From positions 1 to 9,534 of the forward strand of contig CAYJPN010000062.1 in assembly GCA_964372115.1 (NCBI GenBank): 9,534 nucleotides of DNA. Reading direction: 5' to 3'. Shown piece after piece: positions 1 to 8,943 of the stretch (positions are counted from its first letter, which is position 1; each line of letters opens with the position of its first letter). The translations under genes and the position numbers were made by a program. The notes under the pieces are model-generated. The model was not told the origin of the DNA, searched no databases, and worked only from the letters and a program-made list of their open reading frames with translations. Source of the stretch: CG2-30-36-16 sp964372115. GTDB lineage: Bacteria; Bacteroidota; Ignavibacteria; Ignavibacteriales; Ignavibacteriaceae.

Positions 1-2168
<2,168 letters not shown>

Positions 2169-2253
2169 TTTATTTTTTTCCATAGATATATTTAATATGT
2201 GTTCTTTTTGGCTCTACTCTTTCTTCTTTCATTTTATTTTTTATAAAGTTTAA

Positions 2254-2371
<118 letters not shown>

Positions 2372-2381
2372 TTTTTATTGA

Positions 2382-2410
2382 ATCCCGCTTTATGCGGGAT
2401 TTTTTATTTT
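2382..2410 (+). terminator. Rho-independent terminator of the rRNA operon
   Basis: A perfect 7-bp GC-rich stem, ATCCCGC (2382-2388) with GCGGGAT (2394-2400), closes a 5-base loop and is followed by a T-rich tail (TTTTTTATTTT). It begins 11 bases after the 5S gene. It is oriented to end 23S-5S transcription, so the downstream membrane protein gene needs its own promoter. Confidence 0.93.
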
Positions 2411-2581
2411 AAAATGAATTTTTCTTGTAATCAAGTTTTTTCACAATTCTTTTTTAGATACAAGCTTTCTTATTTCTGCTTTACTTCTGTTGTGTCCTCC
2501 TAATTTCTTTTAGTACTTATTATTTTTATGTAATTTAGAAACATAAATTGATTATAGATTTTTTATTGATGAAAGAGTAAT

Positions 2582-2585
2582 GGAG
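2582..2585 (+). promoter_or_regulatory. Shine-Dalgarno site of the DUF2269-like gene
   Basis: GGAG lies 5 bases before the ATG at 2591 and supports that start. No exact TAnnTTTG promoter box was found in the roughly 180 AT-rich bases between the rRNA terminator and this site, so the promoter is unassigned. Confidence 0.6.
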
Positions 2586-2590
2586 TTGTT

Positions 2591-3055
2591 ATGCCTTATA
2601 TGATTATGAAAGTTATTCATATTTTTGCGGTAATTATGTTTGTCGGAAATCTTTGCTTAGCATTTTTTTGGAAAAGTTATGCTGAAAAAACAAAAGATAT
2701 TAACCTTCTTAAATTTACTTTTGCAGGAATAAGAAAAGCAGATAGAATATTTACTATGCCGGGCGTTACGATATTAATATTGTTTGGTATAGGTGGCGCT
2801 TTGCATGGCGGCTTCAATTTATTAACAACAAGTTGGATATTGTGGTCGGAAATATTAATTGTAATATCCGGTGGAGCCTATATGGCTGGTGTTGTTCCGG
2901 TTCAAAAAAAAATTACTGCACTTACAGACAACTTAACGGGTTTTAACTGGGAGGAATATAATAAGTTGTCTCAAAAATGGTCGCTCTGGGCATTATTCGC
3001 CCTAATCTCACCTATAATTGCAATTGTTTTAATGACTTTAAAATTACCGAATTAA
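2591..3055 (+). CDS. Small four-helix membrane protein, DUF2269/CopD-like
   Basis: This is a 154-residue integral inner-membrane protein of unknown function. Four hydrophobic segments are visible at about residues 5-27, 54-72, 83-103 and 130-150. The first holds a His (H10) followed by 'FVGN'. A 'KADRIFTMPG' segment leads into the second helix, and H72 lies at its end. This architecture, with 'MKVIHIFAVIMFVGN' at the start, resembles the DUF2269 family of predicted membrane proteins, which is distantly related to CopD-type four-helix proteins; that is family recognition, not proof. Helix histidines could bind metal or haem, but this is inference. The start is fixed by GGAG 5 bases upstream. 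The HTCS gene follows after 14 bases on the same strand, so the two are probably co-transcribed and this protein could be a membrane partner of that sensor. Confidence 0.85.
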   Translation: MPYMIMKVIHIFAVIMFVGNLCLAFFWKSYAEKTKDINLLKFTFAGIRKADRIFTMPGVTILILFGIGGALHGGFNLLTTSWILWSEILIVISGGAYMAGVVPVQKKITALTDNLTGFNWEEYNKLSQKWSLWALFALISPIIAIVLMTLKLPN

Positions 3056-3069
3056 CATTCATCCAAAAT

Positions 3070-6000
3070 ATGTTTAGAAAACAGCACATTGTAAAAATTA
3101 TATTTTTTATTTTTTTCTCTTCAATTATTCTTTTTGCTCAGGAAAATAATTCAGATAATTATGTATTCACAAACTATTCGGTGCAGGATGGGCTTGTTAC
3201 TAATGATGTCAGAGCGCTTTATCAAGATAGTATAGGTTATCTTTGGATTGGCACTTCTGAAGGTCTTGAGAGATATGATGGTAAACGATTTGTAAATTTG
3301 TTTAGTCTATTGCCTTCTACTTATAATAAATCGGTAAATGGAGTAAACTGTATAATTGAAACAAAAGGGGGCGTAATGTGGATAGGAACTAGAAATGGGG
3401 GAGTTGTAAAATATGACAAGAACAAAAATAATTTTATATATTATACTGAGGATCCGCATAAACCAAGTATACTGAGTAATTATATATGGTCGTTCTATAA
3501 ATATGGCGATGATACTCTTATAATCTCCACATCTAAAGGAGCTAATCTTTTTAAGATTGAAAGCGAAAAAGTTGAAAAATTACCCAATGTCGGTAATAAA
3601 AAGTTCTTTTCTTATCTATATGACTCGAGAAAGAGACTTTGGGGTGCAACATCCGGAGGGTTATATTTATTTGCAAAACATCCTTTTTTACCGTCTAAAT
3701 TTGATATACAGAAGTTTTTTAACATATCTGAAAAAAACAACAATATTACTGCTCTTGTGGAAGAACCAAAAACAGAGGGTAAGATTCTATGGGTAGCTTC
3801 CCAAAAAACACTTTATAGGCTGAACATAATCAATCATACTTTTACAGCTTTTCCCATAGATAAGTTGGATAAGTCGCTTGCCCCAAACATGTTTATTTGG
3901 TCCTTGCTATTTGATCTTAGGGGCGACCTTTGGGTAGGTACCGGTGGAAGCCTTGGAGTGTTAAAAAAAATTGGAACTGATTATAAGTATGTATCGATTT
4001 CAAATAAAAATAAATCGAGCGAAGGATTTATTGGAAATGCAATCCGTACCATCATCCAGGACAGAGGGGGAAACATTTGGGTGGGTACCGGAGATGCTGG
4101 ATTCAACAAATATGAGCAAAAAAAAATTATTCCAAGAGTATTTAATCATTCCATAGCTTCTTCGCAGGGGATGATATACTCTATGGCAGTTGCAGGGAAT
4201 AAATTATTTGTGGGCGCTTATCGAGGCTTGCTGGAATACAATCTAAATTCAGGAAAATATTATTTGATGGATTCGTATAGGGATAATCCTGATGGATTCA
4301 GCTCAAATATTCGTCAGGTTTATGTTCAACCTTCCGATTCAAATATTATTTGGATACCAACTCTCGATGAAGGGCTTGTAAAATATAATTTAACAAACCA
4401 CTCTTTTTCTAAAGTTTTTGAAAAAAAGGAAAACGGAAAATACACTTCTTATAATTGTATTATAGAAGATAGGGATAAAAATATTTGGTTGGGTACACCA
4501 ACTATGAATTTAATTAAATATATACCGACTAAGCGTACATCGGTTGTTGTTACTTTTCCTAAATCAGTATTTGAAAATAATGAAATTAGAACCATCTACG
4601 AAGACAAGAATGGAATTATTTGGATTGGAACTTCGCGAGAAGGTTTATTTAAATATGACAAAAATATCGATTCATTAAGCCAATTTGAACTTGATCAAAC
4701 GGACACTTTAAAAAATTTTTGTTATGTTTATATCATAAAAGAAGATAAAGACGGTAATCTTTGGATTGGAACAAACAAAGGATTATTAAAGCATAATTAT
4801 TTAACCGGTGAAACCGAATGGAATAAATATAATTCACCACGCGGAATCGCTCCAATACTAAGCCTTGAATTTGATGACAACAATAATATTTGGTTTAGTT
4901 CTCTTTTTGAAATAGGCAGATTCGATACAAAAAGGAAAATATTTTCAACTTATCCGTTTGAAAAAAAACAACTTTCTTCAGGGTACTATCCGGCGTGTTC
5001 GGTAAGTTTGCCCGATGGAAGAAAAATTTTCGGGGGCAGTTGGGAATTCTCGGTGATCGATCCATCAGACCTAAATACCGAAGCACCAAATGTAGTTATT
5101 ACTAAACTGCATCTTGCAGATTCTCCCCCTATATTAGATTATCAAATCGATTCCGGAAGTACAATTTCTCTTGAGAATAATCAAAATTATTTCTCAATTG
5201 AGTTTGATGCTTTAAATTTTACAGCTTCCGCAAGAAAGAAGTTTTTATATAAGTTAGAGGGGTATGATAAAGACTGGATTGAAGCGGGAATTGAAAGAGT
5301 TGCCAGGTATACGAATGTAGAGCCGGGTGATTATTTGTTTCGGGTAAAAGGTTCGAATTGCGATGGTGTTTGGAATGAAAAGTCAACAAATTTTGCTATA
5401 ATGGTGCTGCCGCCATTTTACAAAACCACATGGGCATATATTTCTTATTTAATATTATTGATTTTATTAGTTTACGCTATTGTTCGTTTCTTTTTATATA
5501 AGGCGCAGTTACAAAACGAAGCAATAATGAGGCAGCGCGAAGCGGAACAACTTCAAAATTTGGATCAAATAAAATCAAGATTTTTTGCAAACATCTCGCA
5601 CGAACTAAGGACTCCGCTTACCTTAATACTTGGTCCTTTGGAAAACCTGTCAAAAAAGGAAAACAGAGGTTCATCTTTTCTGCAAATGTACCTGCAGGCT
5701 AAAAAGTTACTAAATATGATAAATCAACTGCTTGATATATCAAGACTCGAATCGGGGAAAATGCGGTTAAAAATTTCAAAGCGGGATGTCGTTAAACATA
5801 TTCAGGCTTTAATCGAACCATTTTCTTCGCTGGCTCAAAATAAAAAAATTGATATAAAATTTAGTTACGATTTACCCGAATTAACAGCGTATTATGACAC
5901 CGACAAATTTGAAAAAATTATTACTAATCTGCTCGGTAATGCGTTTAAGTTTTCACCTGAAGAAGAAGTTATTTTAATTCGATTAGAATCTTCAAATTTA

Positions 6001-7170
6001 ACAGAATTTAATGGTCTGCAGTTTCCTGAAGGTTTCTTTCGATTAAAAGTTAAAGATAACGGCGTTGGTATACCGAACGAGGATGCGAAAAAAGTTTTTG
6101 AAAGATTTTACCAGGTAGAAAAAAACAGCAAAAAAAAATATGGCGGAACCGGATTAGGTTTATCTATAGTAAAAGATTTTGTGGATATGCACAACGGTTT
6201 GGCTTATGTGAACACTGAAACGGAAAAAGGGACTGAATTTATTATAATCATGCCCCTCGGGAAAAAATCATATCCAGATGCTGAGTTTGAAGAATATAAT
6301 AATGATAATGACAACCGCACAACATTAGATTTCGTGGAAATCGACTCAAAATCGGTGTTTGATAAATTAGAAAAGCCGACCGATAAAGACGGATTGAAAA
6401 AAAATATTTTAGTTATTGAGGACCACGAAGAAGTTAATGATTACATAAAAAAAATTCTTACCCCGGCGTACCAGGTCATTCAAACTTACGATGGTGAATC
6501 CGGAGTAGTTTCAGCAAAAAATTCGGTGCCCGATTTAGTTGTTTGTGATATAATGATGCCCGGCATAGACGGATATGAAGTATGCAGACAATTAAAAACC
6601 GATGAAATTACAAGTCATATTCCAATTATTCTTCTAACTGCCAAAGCCAGTATGAGCAGCAAAATTGAAGGATTGGAAACCGGTGCAGATGATTATATTA
6701 CAAAACCGTTTAGCGAAGATGAGCTAAAAATTAGAATAAAAAATCTCATAAAAACCAGGGAATCGCTTCGATCTAAGTTTGCGGGGCAAATTAACATAGA
6801 TCCTAAAGAATTGAGCGTTACATCGGTTGACGAAAAGTTTTTAATCCGCATAAAAGAAATCGTTGAAAAAAAACTAAGCAATCCTGATTTTTCTGTAGAT
6901 AATTTTGCTGATGAAGTGGGCATGAGCCGAATGACACTCCATAGAAAATTAAAAGCAGTTACAGGAATAAGTACAAAAGAGCTAATTCAGGAAATGCGGC
7001 TTCGAAAAGCTGCACTATTGATAGAAAAAAACTTCGGGACCATTGCTGAAATTGCATATGAGGTTGGCTTTAAAGAGCCGTCATATTTTACAAAATGTTT
7101 TCAAAAAAAATATAATGTTGTTCCCTCTGAGTATAATTCTCGCTCCATTACCGGAAATTTATCATTATAA
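3070..7170 (+). CDS. Hybrid two-component system sensor-regulator (HTCS) with double β-propeller sensor and AraC output
   Basis: This is a 1366-residue protein joining a sensor kinase and its DNA-binding response regulator. Residues 1-23 form a signal peptide ending FFSSIILFA before Q24. Reg_prop-like propeller blades with the 'G-x-(L/I)-W-(I/V)-G-T' signature follow, with Trp at 59, 104, 191, 241, 288, 337, 428, 473, 518, 565 and 608. Weaker blades near 153, 380 and 655 bring the total to about 14, i.e. two seven-bladed propellers. A Y_Y_Y domain occupies about 700-781, a membrane helix 788-810 and a short coiled coil 812-836. HisKA has phosphoacceptor H844 (ISHELRTPL). HATPase_c has N-box N953/N957, D996-G1000 and GTGLGLS at 1026-1032. 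The receiver has E1117/D1118, phosphoacceptor D1160, T1190 and K1212. An AraC-type HTH lies at about 1257-1360. All catalytic residues are intact. An in-frame ATG at 2977 overlaps the upstream gene; 3070 was chosen because it starts the signal peptide. No Shine-Dalgarno is visible. The ligand and target genes are unknown. Confidence 0.95.
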   Translation: MFRKQHIVKIIFFIFFSSIILFAQENNSDNYVFTNYSVQDGLVTNDVRALYQDSIGYLWIGTSEGLERYDGKRFVNLFSLLPSTYNKSVNGVNCIIETKGGVMWIGTRNGGVVKYDKNKNNFIYYTEDPHKPSILSNYIWSFYKYGDDTLIISTSKGANLFKIESEKVEKLPNVGNKKFFSYLYDSRKRLWGATSGGLYLFAKHPFLPSKFDIQKFFNISEKNNNITALVEEPKTEGKILWVASQKTLYRLNIINHTFTAFPIDKLDKSLAPNMFIWSLLFDLRGDLWVGTGGSLGVLKKIGTDYKYVSISNKNKSSEGFIGNAIRTIIQDRGGNIWVGTGDAGFNKYEQKKIIPRVFNHSIASSQGMIYSMAVAGNKLFVGAYRGLLEYNLNSGKYYLMDSYRDNPDGFSSNIRQVYVQPSDSNIIWIPTLDEGLVKYNLTNHSFSKVFEKKENGKYTSYNCIIEDRDKNIWLGTPTMNLIKYIPTKRTSVVVTFPKSVFENNEIRTIYEDKNGIIWIGTSREGLFKYDKNIDSLSQFELDQTDTLKNFCYVYIIKEDKDGNLWIGTNKGLLKHNYLTGETEWNKYNSPRGIAPILSLEFDDNNNIWFSSLFEIGRFDTKRKIFSTYPFEKKQLSSGYYPACSVSLPDGRKIFGGSWEFSVIDPSDLNTEAPNVVITKLHLADSPPILDYQIDSGSTISLENNQNYFSIEFDALNFTASARKKFLYKLEGYDKDWIEAGIERVARYTNVEPGDYLFRVKGSNCDGVWNEKSTNFAIMVLPPFYKTTWAYISYLILLILLVYAIVRFFLYKAQLQNEAIMRQREAEQLQNLDQIKSRFFANISHELRTPLTLILGPLENLSKKENRGSSFLQMYLQAKKLLNMINQLLDISRLESGKMRLKISKRDVVKHIQALIEPFSSLAQNKKIDIKFSYDLPELTAYYDTDKFEKIITNLLGNAFKFSPEEEVILIRLESSNLTEFNGLQFPEGFFRLKVKDNGVGIPNEDAKKVFERFYQVEKNSKKKYGGTGLGLSIVKDFVDMHNGLAYVNTETEKGTEFIIIMPLGKKSYPDAEFEEYNNDNDNRTTLDFVEIDSKSVFDKLEKPTDKDGLKKNILVIEDHEEVNDYIKKILTPAYQVIQTYDGESGVVSAKNSVPDLVVCDIMMPGIDGYEVCRQLKTDEITSHIPIILLTAKASMSSKIEGLETGADDYITKPFSEDELKIRIKNLIKTRESLRSKFAGQINIDPKELSVTSVDEKFLIRIKEIVEKKLSNPDFSVDNFADEVGMSRMTLHRKLKAVTGISTKELIQEMRLRKAALLIEKNFGTIAEIAYEVGFKEPSYFTKCFQKKYNVVPSEYNSRSITGNLSL

Positions 7171-7268
7171 CTTCAAAATTGTAAGAATAAGTTAAAAAAA
7201 AGAGCTTTTTGTTACAACAATACCACTAATTGTTACATCTGCATAAGAATAAATTCAATACACTACTA

Positions 7269-7276
7269 TACTTTTG
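7269..7276 (+). promoter_or_regulatory. Candidate Bacteroidota-type -7 box (TACTTTTG)
   Basis: TACTTTTG matches the TAnnTTTG -7 consensus known for the Bacteroidota primary sigma factor. It lies about 100 bases after the HTCS stop and just before the first strong hairpin of the intergenic region. A start near 7283 would give a + strand transcript ending at the terminator hairpin at 7627-7650. No TTG is seen at the expected -33 spacing, so support rests on one motif. Confidence 0.35.
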
Positions 7277-7298
7277 CTACAGAAATTTTGATTAGATT

Positions 7299-7332
7299 TT
7301 TGTTCGCTTCTATTTGTGTTGAAGCAAACAAG
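7299..7332 (+). repeat. Inverted repeat / hairpin I of the intergenic region
   Basis: TTTGTTCGCTTC (7299-7310) pairs with GAAGCAAACAAG (7321-7332) around a 10-base loop. There is one C-A mismatch and one G-T wobble at the outer end. The right arm GAAGC could instead pair with a second GCTTC at 7357-7361. Confidence 0.6.
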
Positions 7333-7410
7333 TGGTTGGACTTAAGCATAGAGGGTGCTTCTATCACACAGTCAATAAAAAGGGAGGCGCACCGAAGGTG
7401 AAAGAATGGT

Positions 7411-7432
7411 GTTCCAGGGGAACTTTTTTTTT
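7411..7432 (+). terminator. Weak terminator-like hairpin with T9 tract
   Basis: GTTCC (7411-7415) pairs with GGAAC (7419-7423) across a 3-base loop and is followed at once by nine T residues (7424-7432). The 5-bp stem is short for an efficient intrinsic terminator, but the perfect T tract in the right place makes partial termination or attenuation of + strand transcripts possible. Confidence 0.35.
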
Positions 7433-7458
7433 AAGGAAAAACAGGGGAATGGATCCGG

Positions 7459-7501
7459 GGGTGGGAGAAAAAGCATAGGGGAGTATGTTTTTCTCTTACC
7501 C
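7459..7501 (+). repeat. Long hairpin II of the intergenic region
   Basis: GGGTGGGAGAAAAA (7459-7472) pairs without interruption with TTTTTCTCTTACCC (7488-7501), using two G-T wobbles. After a bulged G at 7473 the stem continues as CATA (7474-7477) with TATG (7484-7487), around a loop GGGGAG. The wobbles G7463-T7497 and G7464-T7496 fold only in the + strand RNA; on the minus strand they would be A-C mismatches. This favours a + strand transcript. Confidence 0.7.
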
Positions 7502-7536
7502 GATTCGTTTTGAAATCGAGTTTAAAAATGATTAGT

Positions 7537-7587
7537 TCGGGTACCAAAGGGTTTTATTTTTTTTGAGTTTTAACCCTGGCTACCCGA
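7537..7587 (+). repeat. Long hairpin III of the intergenic region
   Basis: TCGGGTACC (7537-7545) pairs with GG-c-TACCCGA (7578-7587, C7580 bulged). Inside, after bulged AA (7546-7547), AGGGTT (7548-7553) pairs with AACCCT (7572-7577). This totals 15 base pairs with an 18-base T-rich loop. The left arm TCGGGTA could alternatively pair with TACCCGA at 7497-7503. Confidence 0.7.
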
Positions 7588-7626
7588 TGCTATTGGGGGG
7601 GTGAGTAGATCGAATTCAGCCCGTTG

Positions 7627-7660
7627 AGCCGGTTTTTTTAGAACCGGCTTAATTATTTTA
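7627..7660 (+). terminator. Terminator hairpin between the folded region and the YchF-like gene
   Basis: AGCCGGTT (7627-7634) pairs with AACCGGCT (7642-7649), an 8-bp perfect stem with a T-rich loop. On the + side it is followed by TAATTATTTT. On the minus side it is followed by CAACGGGC, with no T tail, so it fits the end of a + strand transcript better. It still lies just beyond the YchF-like stop codon and may also serve that gene from the other side. Confidence 0.7.
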
Positions 7661-7662
7661 AA

Positions 7663-8742
7663 TTATCCATGTCGTACAGAAATAATATCACCGTCTTTTA
7701 CTATATACTCTTTTCCTTCTAACCGCCACAACCCAAGTTCCTTTGCTTTTGCAAATGAGCCGGCTGTAAGATAATCGTTGTAATGCACAACTTCAGCTCT
7801 GATAAACTTATTATAAAAATCGGAATGAATCTCGCCCGAAGCTTCCTGAGCGGTCATTCCTTTTTTTATTGTCCATGCTCTACATTCATCTTCTCCAACC
7901 GTAAAGAATGATTGCAAACCCAATAAATTGTAAGCTTCGCGAATAATATTATCTAAGGCAGATTCAGTTATTCCATATTCTGTCATAAATATTTTCATAT
8001 CTTCTTCGCCAAGTTCACTCATTTCCTTTTCAATCTGACCGAAAAACGTAATACCCATTGTGTTTAATTTTAATTTTGATTGAATTCGGGTAAAATATTT
8101 TTCTCTTTCATCCGTCTGGTCTTCACTCAAATTTATTGCAATTAGCATCGGCTTAAGTGAAAGAAATTGATAAGTTTTTAATATTTGAAGTTCTTCCTTC
8201 GCAAAATCGTGTTCTCGGAGCGGTATTTCATTTTGAAGAAGTTCATTACATTTTTCAAGAATTGGAAGTTCTCTTTTTAAATTATCATCCTGAGTTTTTA
8301 ATATTTGCTTTCGGATGTTATCAATTCTTTTTTCGATTATTGTAAGATCCGAAATAATAAATTCTGTTTCAAACGAGTTGATATCTCTCAACAAATCAAC
8401 CGAGCCGTCGGGGTGTGGTACAACCTCGCTGTTAAATGCACGTACCACTTGAATGAGTGCGTCATTCGTTTTTACTTTTGAAAGGAAGTTGCTTGTAAAT
8501 TGAGTGGAACCTGAATCTCCTTTTTGGAGTCCTACCACATCGACAAATTCAATAGCAGCATGCACAGTTTTTTTTGGATTAAACAGCTCGGAAAGATTAT
8601 CTAATCTTTTATCGGGCACTTTTATAACTGCCTGGTGGCTCTCGGCTTTACTTAAAACTGCAGCGTCTAAATGGGTTTGGGTTATTGTTTGAAACAGCGT
8701 TGATTTTCCGCAATACGGAAGACCTACAATTCCTATTTGCAT
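7663..8742 (-). CDS. Divergent YchF/Ola1-family (DUF933/TGS) P-loop NTPase
   Basis: This is a 359-residue cytoplasmic NTPase, close to the 363 residues of E. coli YchF. The Walker A loop is GLPYCGKST (7-15) and the Walker B/G3 segment DVVGLQKG (68-75). The G4 position reads NLSE (204-207); the Glu in place of Asp is the family feature that shifts specificity from GTP to ATP. A helical insert covers about 125-190, and the C-terminal TGS domain (about 277-359) has AWTIKKGMTAQEASGEIHSDF and a closing KEYIVKDGDIISVRHG. Compared with canonical YchF, P-loop Asn-Val is replaced by Tyr-Cys, the switch I motif PFCTIxPN is absent (residues 29-42 read differently), and the GASKGEGLGNQF stretch is replaced by GDSGSTQFTSNF. 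It therefore looks like a paralogous subfamily rather than the housekeeping protein; YchF proteins bind ribosomes and act in translation and stress. GGAG precedes the start, with a TATATTTG box further up. Confidence 0.9.
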   Translation of the reverse strand: MQIGIVGLPYCGKSTLFQTITQTHLDAAVLSKAESHQAVIKVPDKRLDNLSELFNPKKTVHAAIEFVDVVGLQKGDSGSTQFTSNFLSKVKTNDALIQVVRAFNSEVVPHPDGSVDLLRDINSFETEFIISDLTIIEKRIDNIRKQILKTQDDNLKRELPILEKCNELLQNEIPLREHDFAKEELQILKTYQFLSLKPMLIAINLSEDQTDEREKYFTRIQSKLKLNTMGITFFGQIEKEMSELGEEDMKIFMTEYGITESALDNIIREAYNLLGLQSFFTVGEDECRAWTIKKGMTAQEASGEIHSDFYNKFIRAEVVHYNDYLTAGSFAKAKELGLWRLEGKEYIVKDGDIISVRHG

Positions 8743-8748
8743 TATTTT

Positions 8749-8752
8749 CTCC
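8749..8752 (-). promoter_or_regulatory. Shine-Dalgarno site of the YchF-like gene
   Basis: Read on the minus strand this is GGAG, 6 bases before the ATG (complement of 8740-8742). It confirms the start that begins directly with the MQIGIVGLP strand and P-loop. Confidence 0.6.
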
Positions 8753-8767
8753 GGTTAAATTTACAAA

Positions 8768-8775
8768 CAAATATA
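8768..8775 (-). promoter_or_regulatory. Candidate Bacteroidota-type -7 box (TATATTTG) for the YchF-like gene
   Basis: On the minus strand the sequence is TATATTTG, an exact match to TAnnTTTG. It lies 25 bases before the start codon, giving a short leader of about 20 bases that contains the GGAG site. No TTG is seen at the expected -33 distance. Confidence 0.5.
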
Positions 8776-8943
8776 TGAATAGTTTGAAAGAATTGTGTCG
8801 AATTCGGGTAAAAAATATCTTTTTGAATTTGAAACTTTAAATCAATTAATTGGTTTTCTGTATTAAATCCGAATAATAGATGAAAGACATTGAAAGGGGA
8901 TATAATGTTTAAATATTAATTTCTATTTTTAAAAACAGAAAAA

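Larger units (their letters stand above)
7283..7660 (+). ncRNA. Putative structured non-coding RNA or structured leader/remnant; family not recognised
   Basis: This fills most of the 490-base gap between the HTCS gene and the convergent YchF-like gene, where no convincing protein gene is seen. The + strand is strongly G-biased: I count 42 G and 15 C in 7381-7500, within an AT-rich genome. Hairpins stand in series: 7299-7332, 7344-7360, 7390-7400 (CACC-GAA-GGTG), 7411-7423, a 17-18 bp stem at 7459-7501, a 15-bp stem at 7537-7587, and a terminator-type hairpin at 7627-7649 with a T-rich tail on the + side. A TAnnTTTG box lies just upstream. Together these fit a + strand RNA of about 375 nt. I do not recognise tmRNA, RNase P, SRP, 6S or a common riboswitch: the tmRNA T-loop and the SRP and RNase P core motifs are absent. 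Alternatives are a degraded mobile element or a 3' extension of the HTCS transcript. Both ends are inferred. Confidence 0.4.

Noticed and set aside
2977..3069. Upstream in-frame ATG extending the HTCS by 31 residues
   Set aside because: It lies inside the preceding membrane-protein gene, and the extension would bury the clear signal peptide that begins at 3070.
3557..4156. Two short + strand frames inside the HTCS gene
   Set aside because: They are out-of-frame shadows of the β-propeller coding sequence, without ribosome sites or recognisable domains.
4895..6923. Two minus-strand frames of 64 and 76 codons inside the HTCS gene
   Set aside because: They are antisense shadows of intact sensor and receiver domains.
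7193..7211. AAAAAG-AG-CTTTTT as a terminator for the HTCS gene
   Set aside because: The loop would be two bases and the stem nearly all A-T; it is too weak to call.
7171..7662. tmRNA, SRP RNA, RNase P RNA, 6S RNA or a common riboswitch
   Set aside because: The diagnostic core motifs of these RNAs are not visible on either strand.
8157..8692. Two + strand 62-codon frames opposite the YchF-like gene
   Set aside because: They are antisense to conserved NTPase coding sequence, with no independent support.
8082..8813. Direct repeat GAATTCGGGTAAAA at 8082-8095 and 8800-8813
   Set aside because: One copy is coding sequence in the YchF-like gene and the other is intergenic. A 14-base match can arise by chance in AT-biased DNA, and no structure flanks it.
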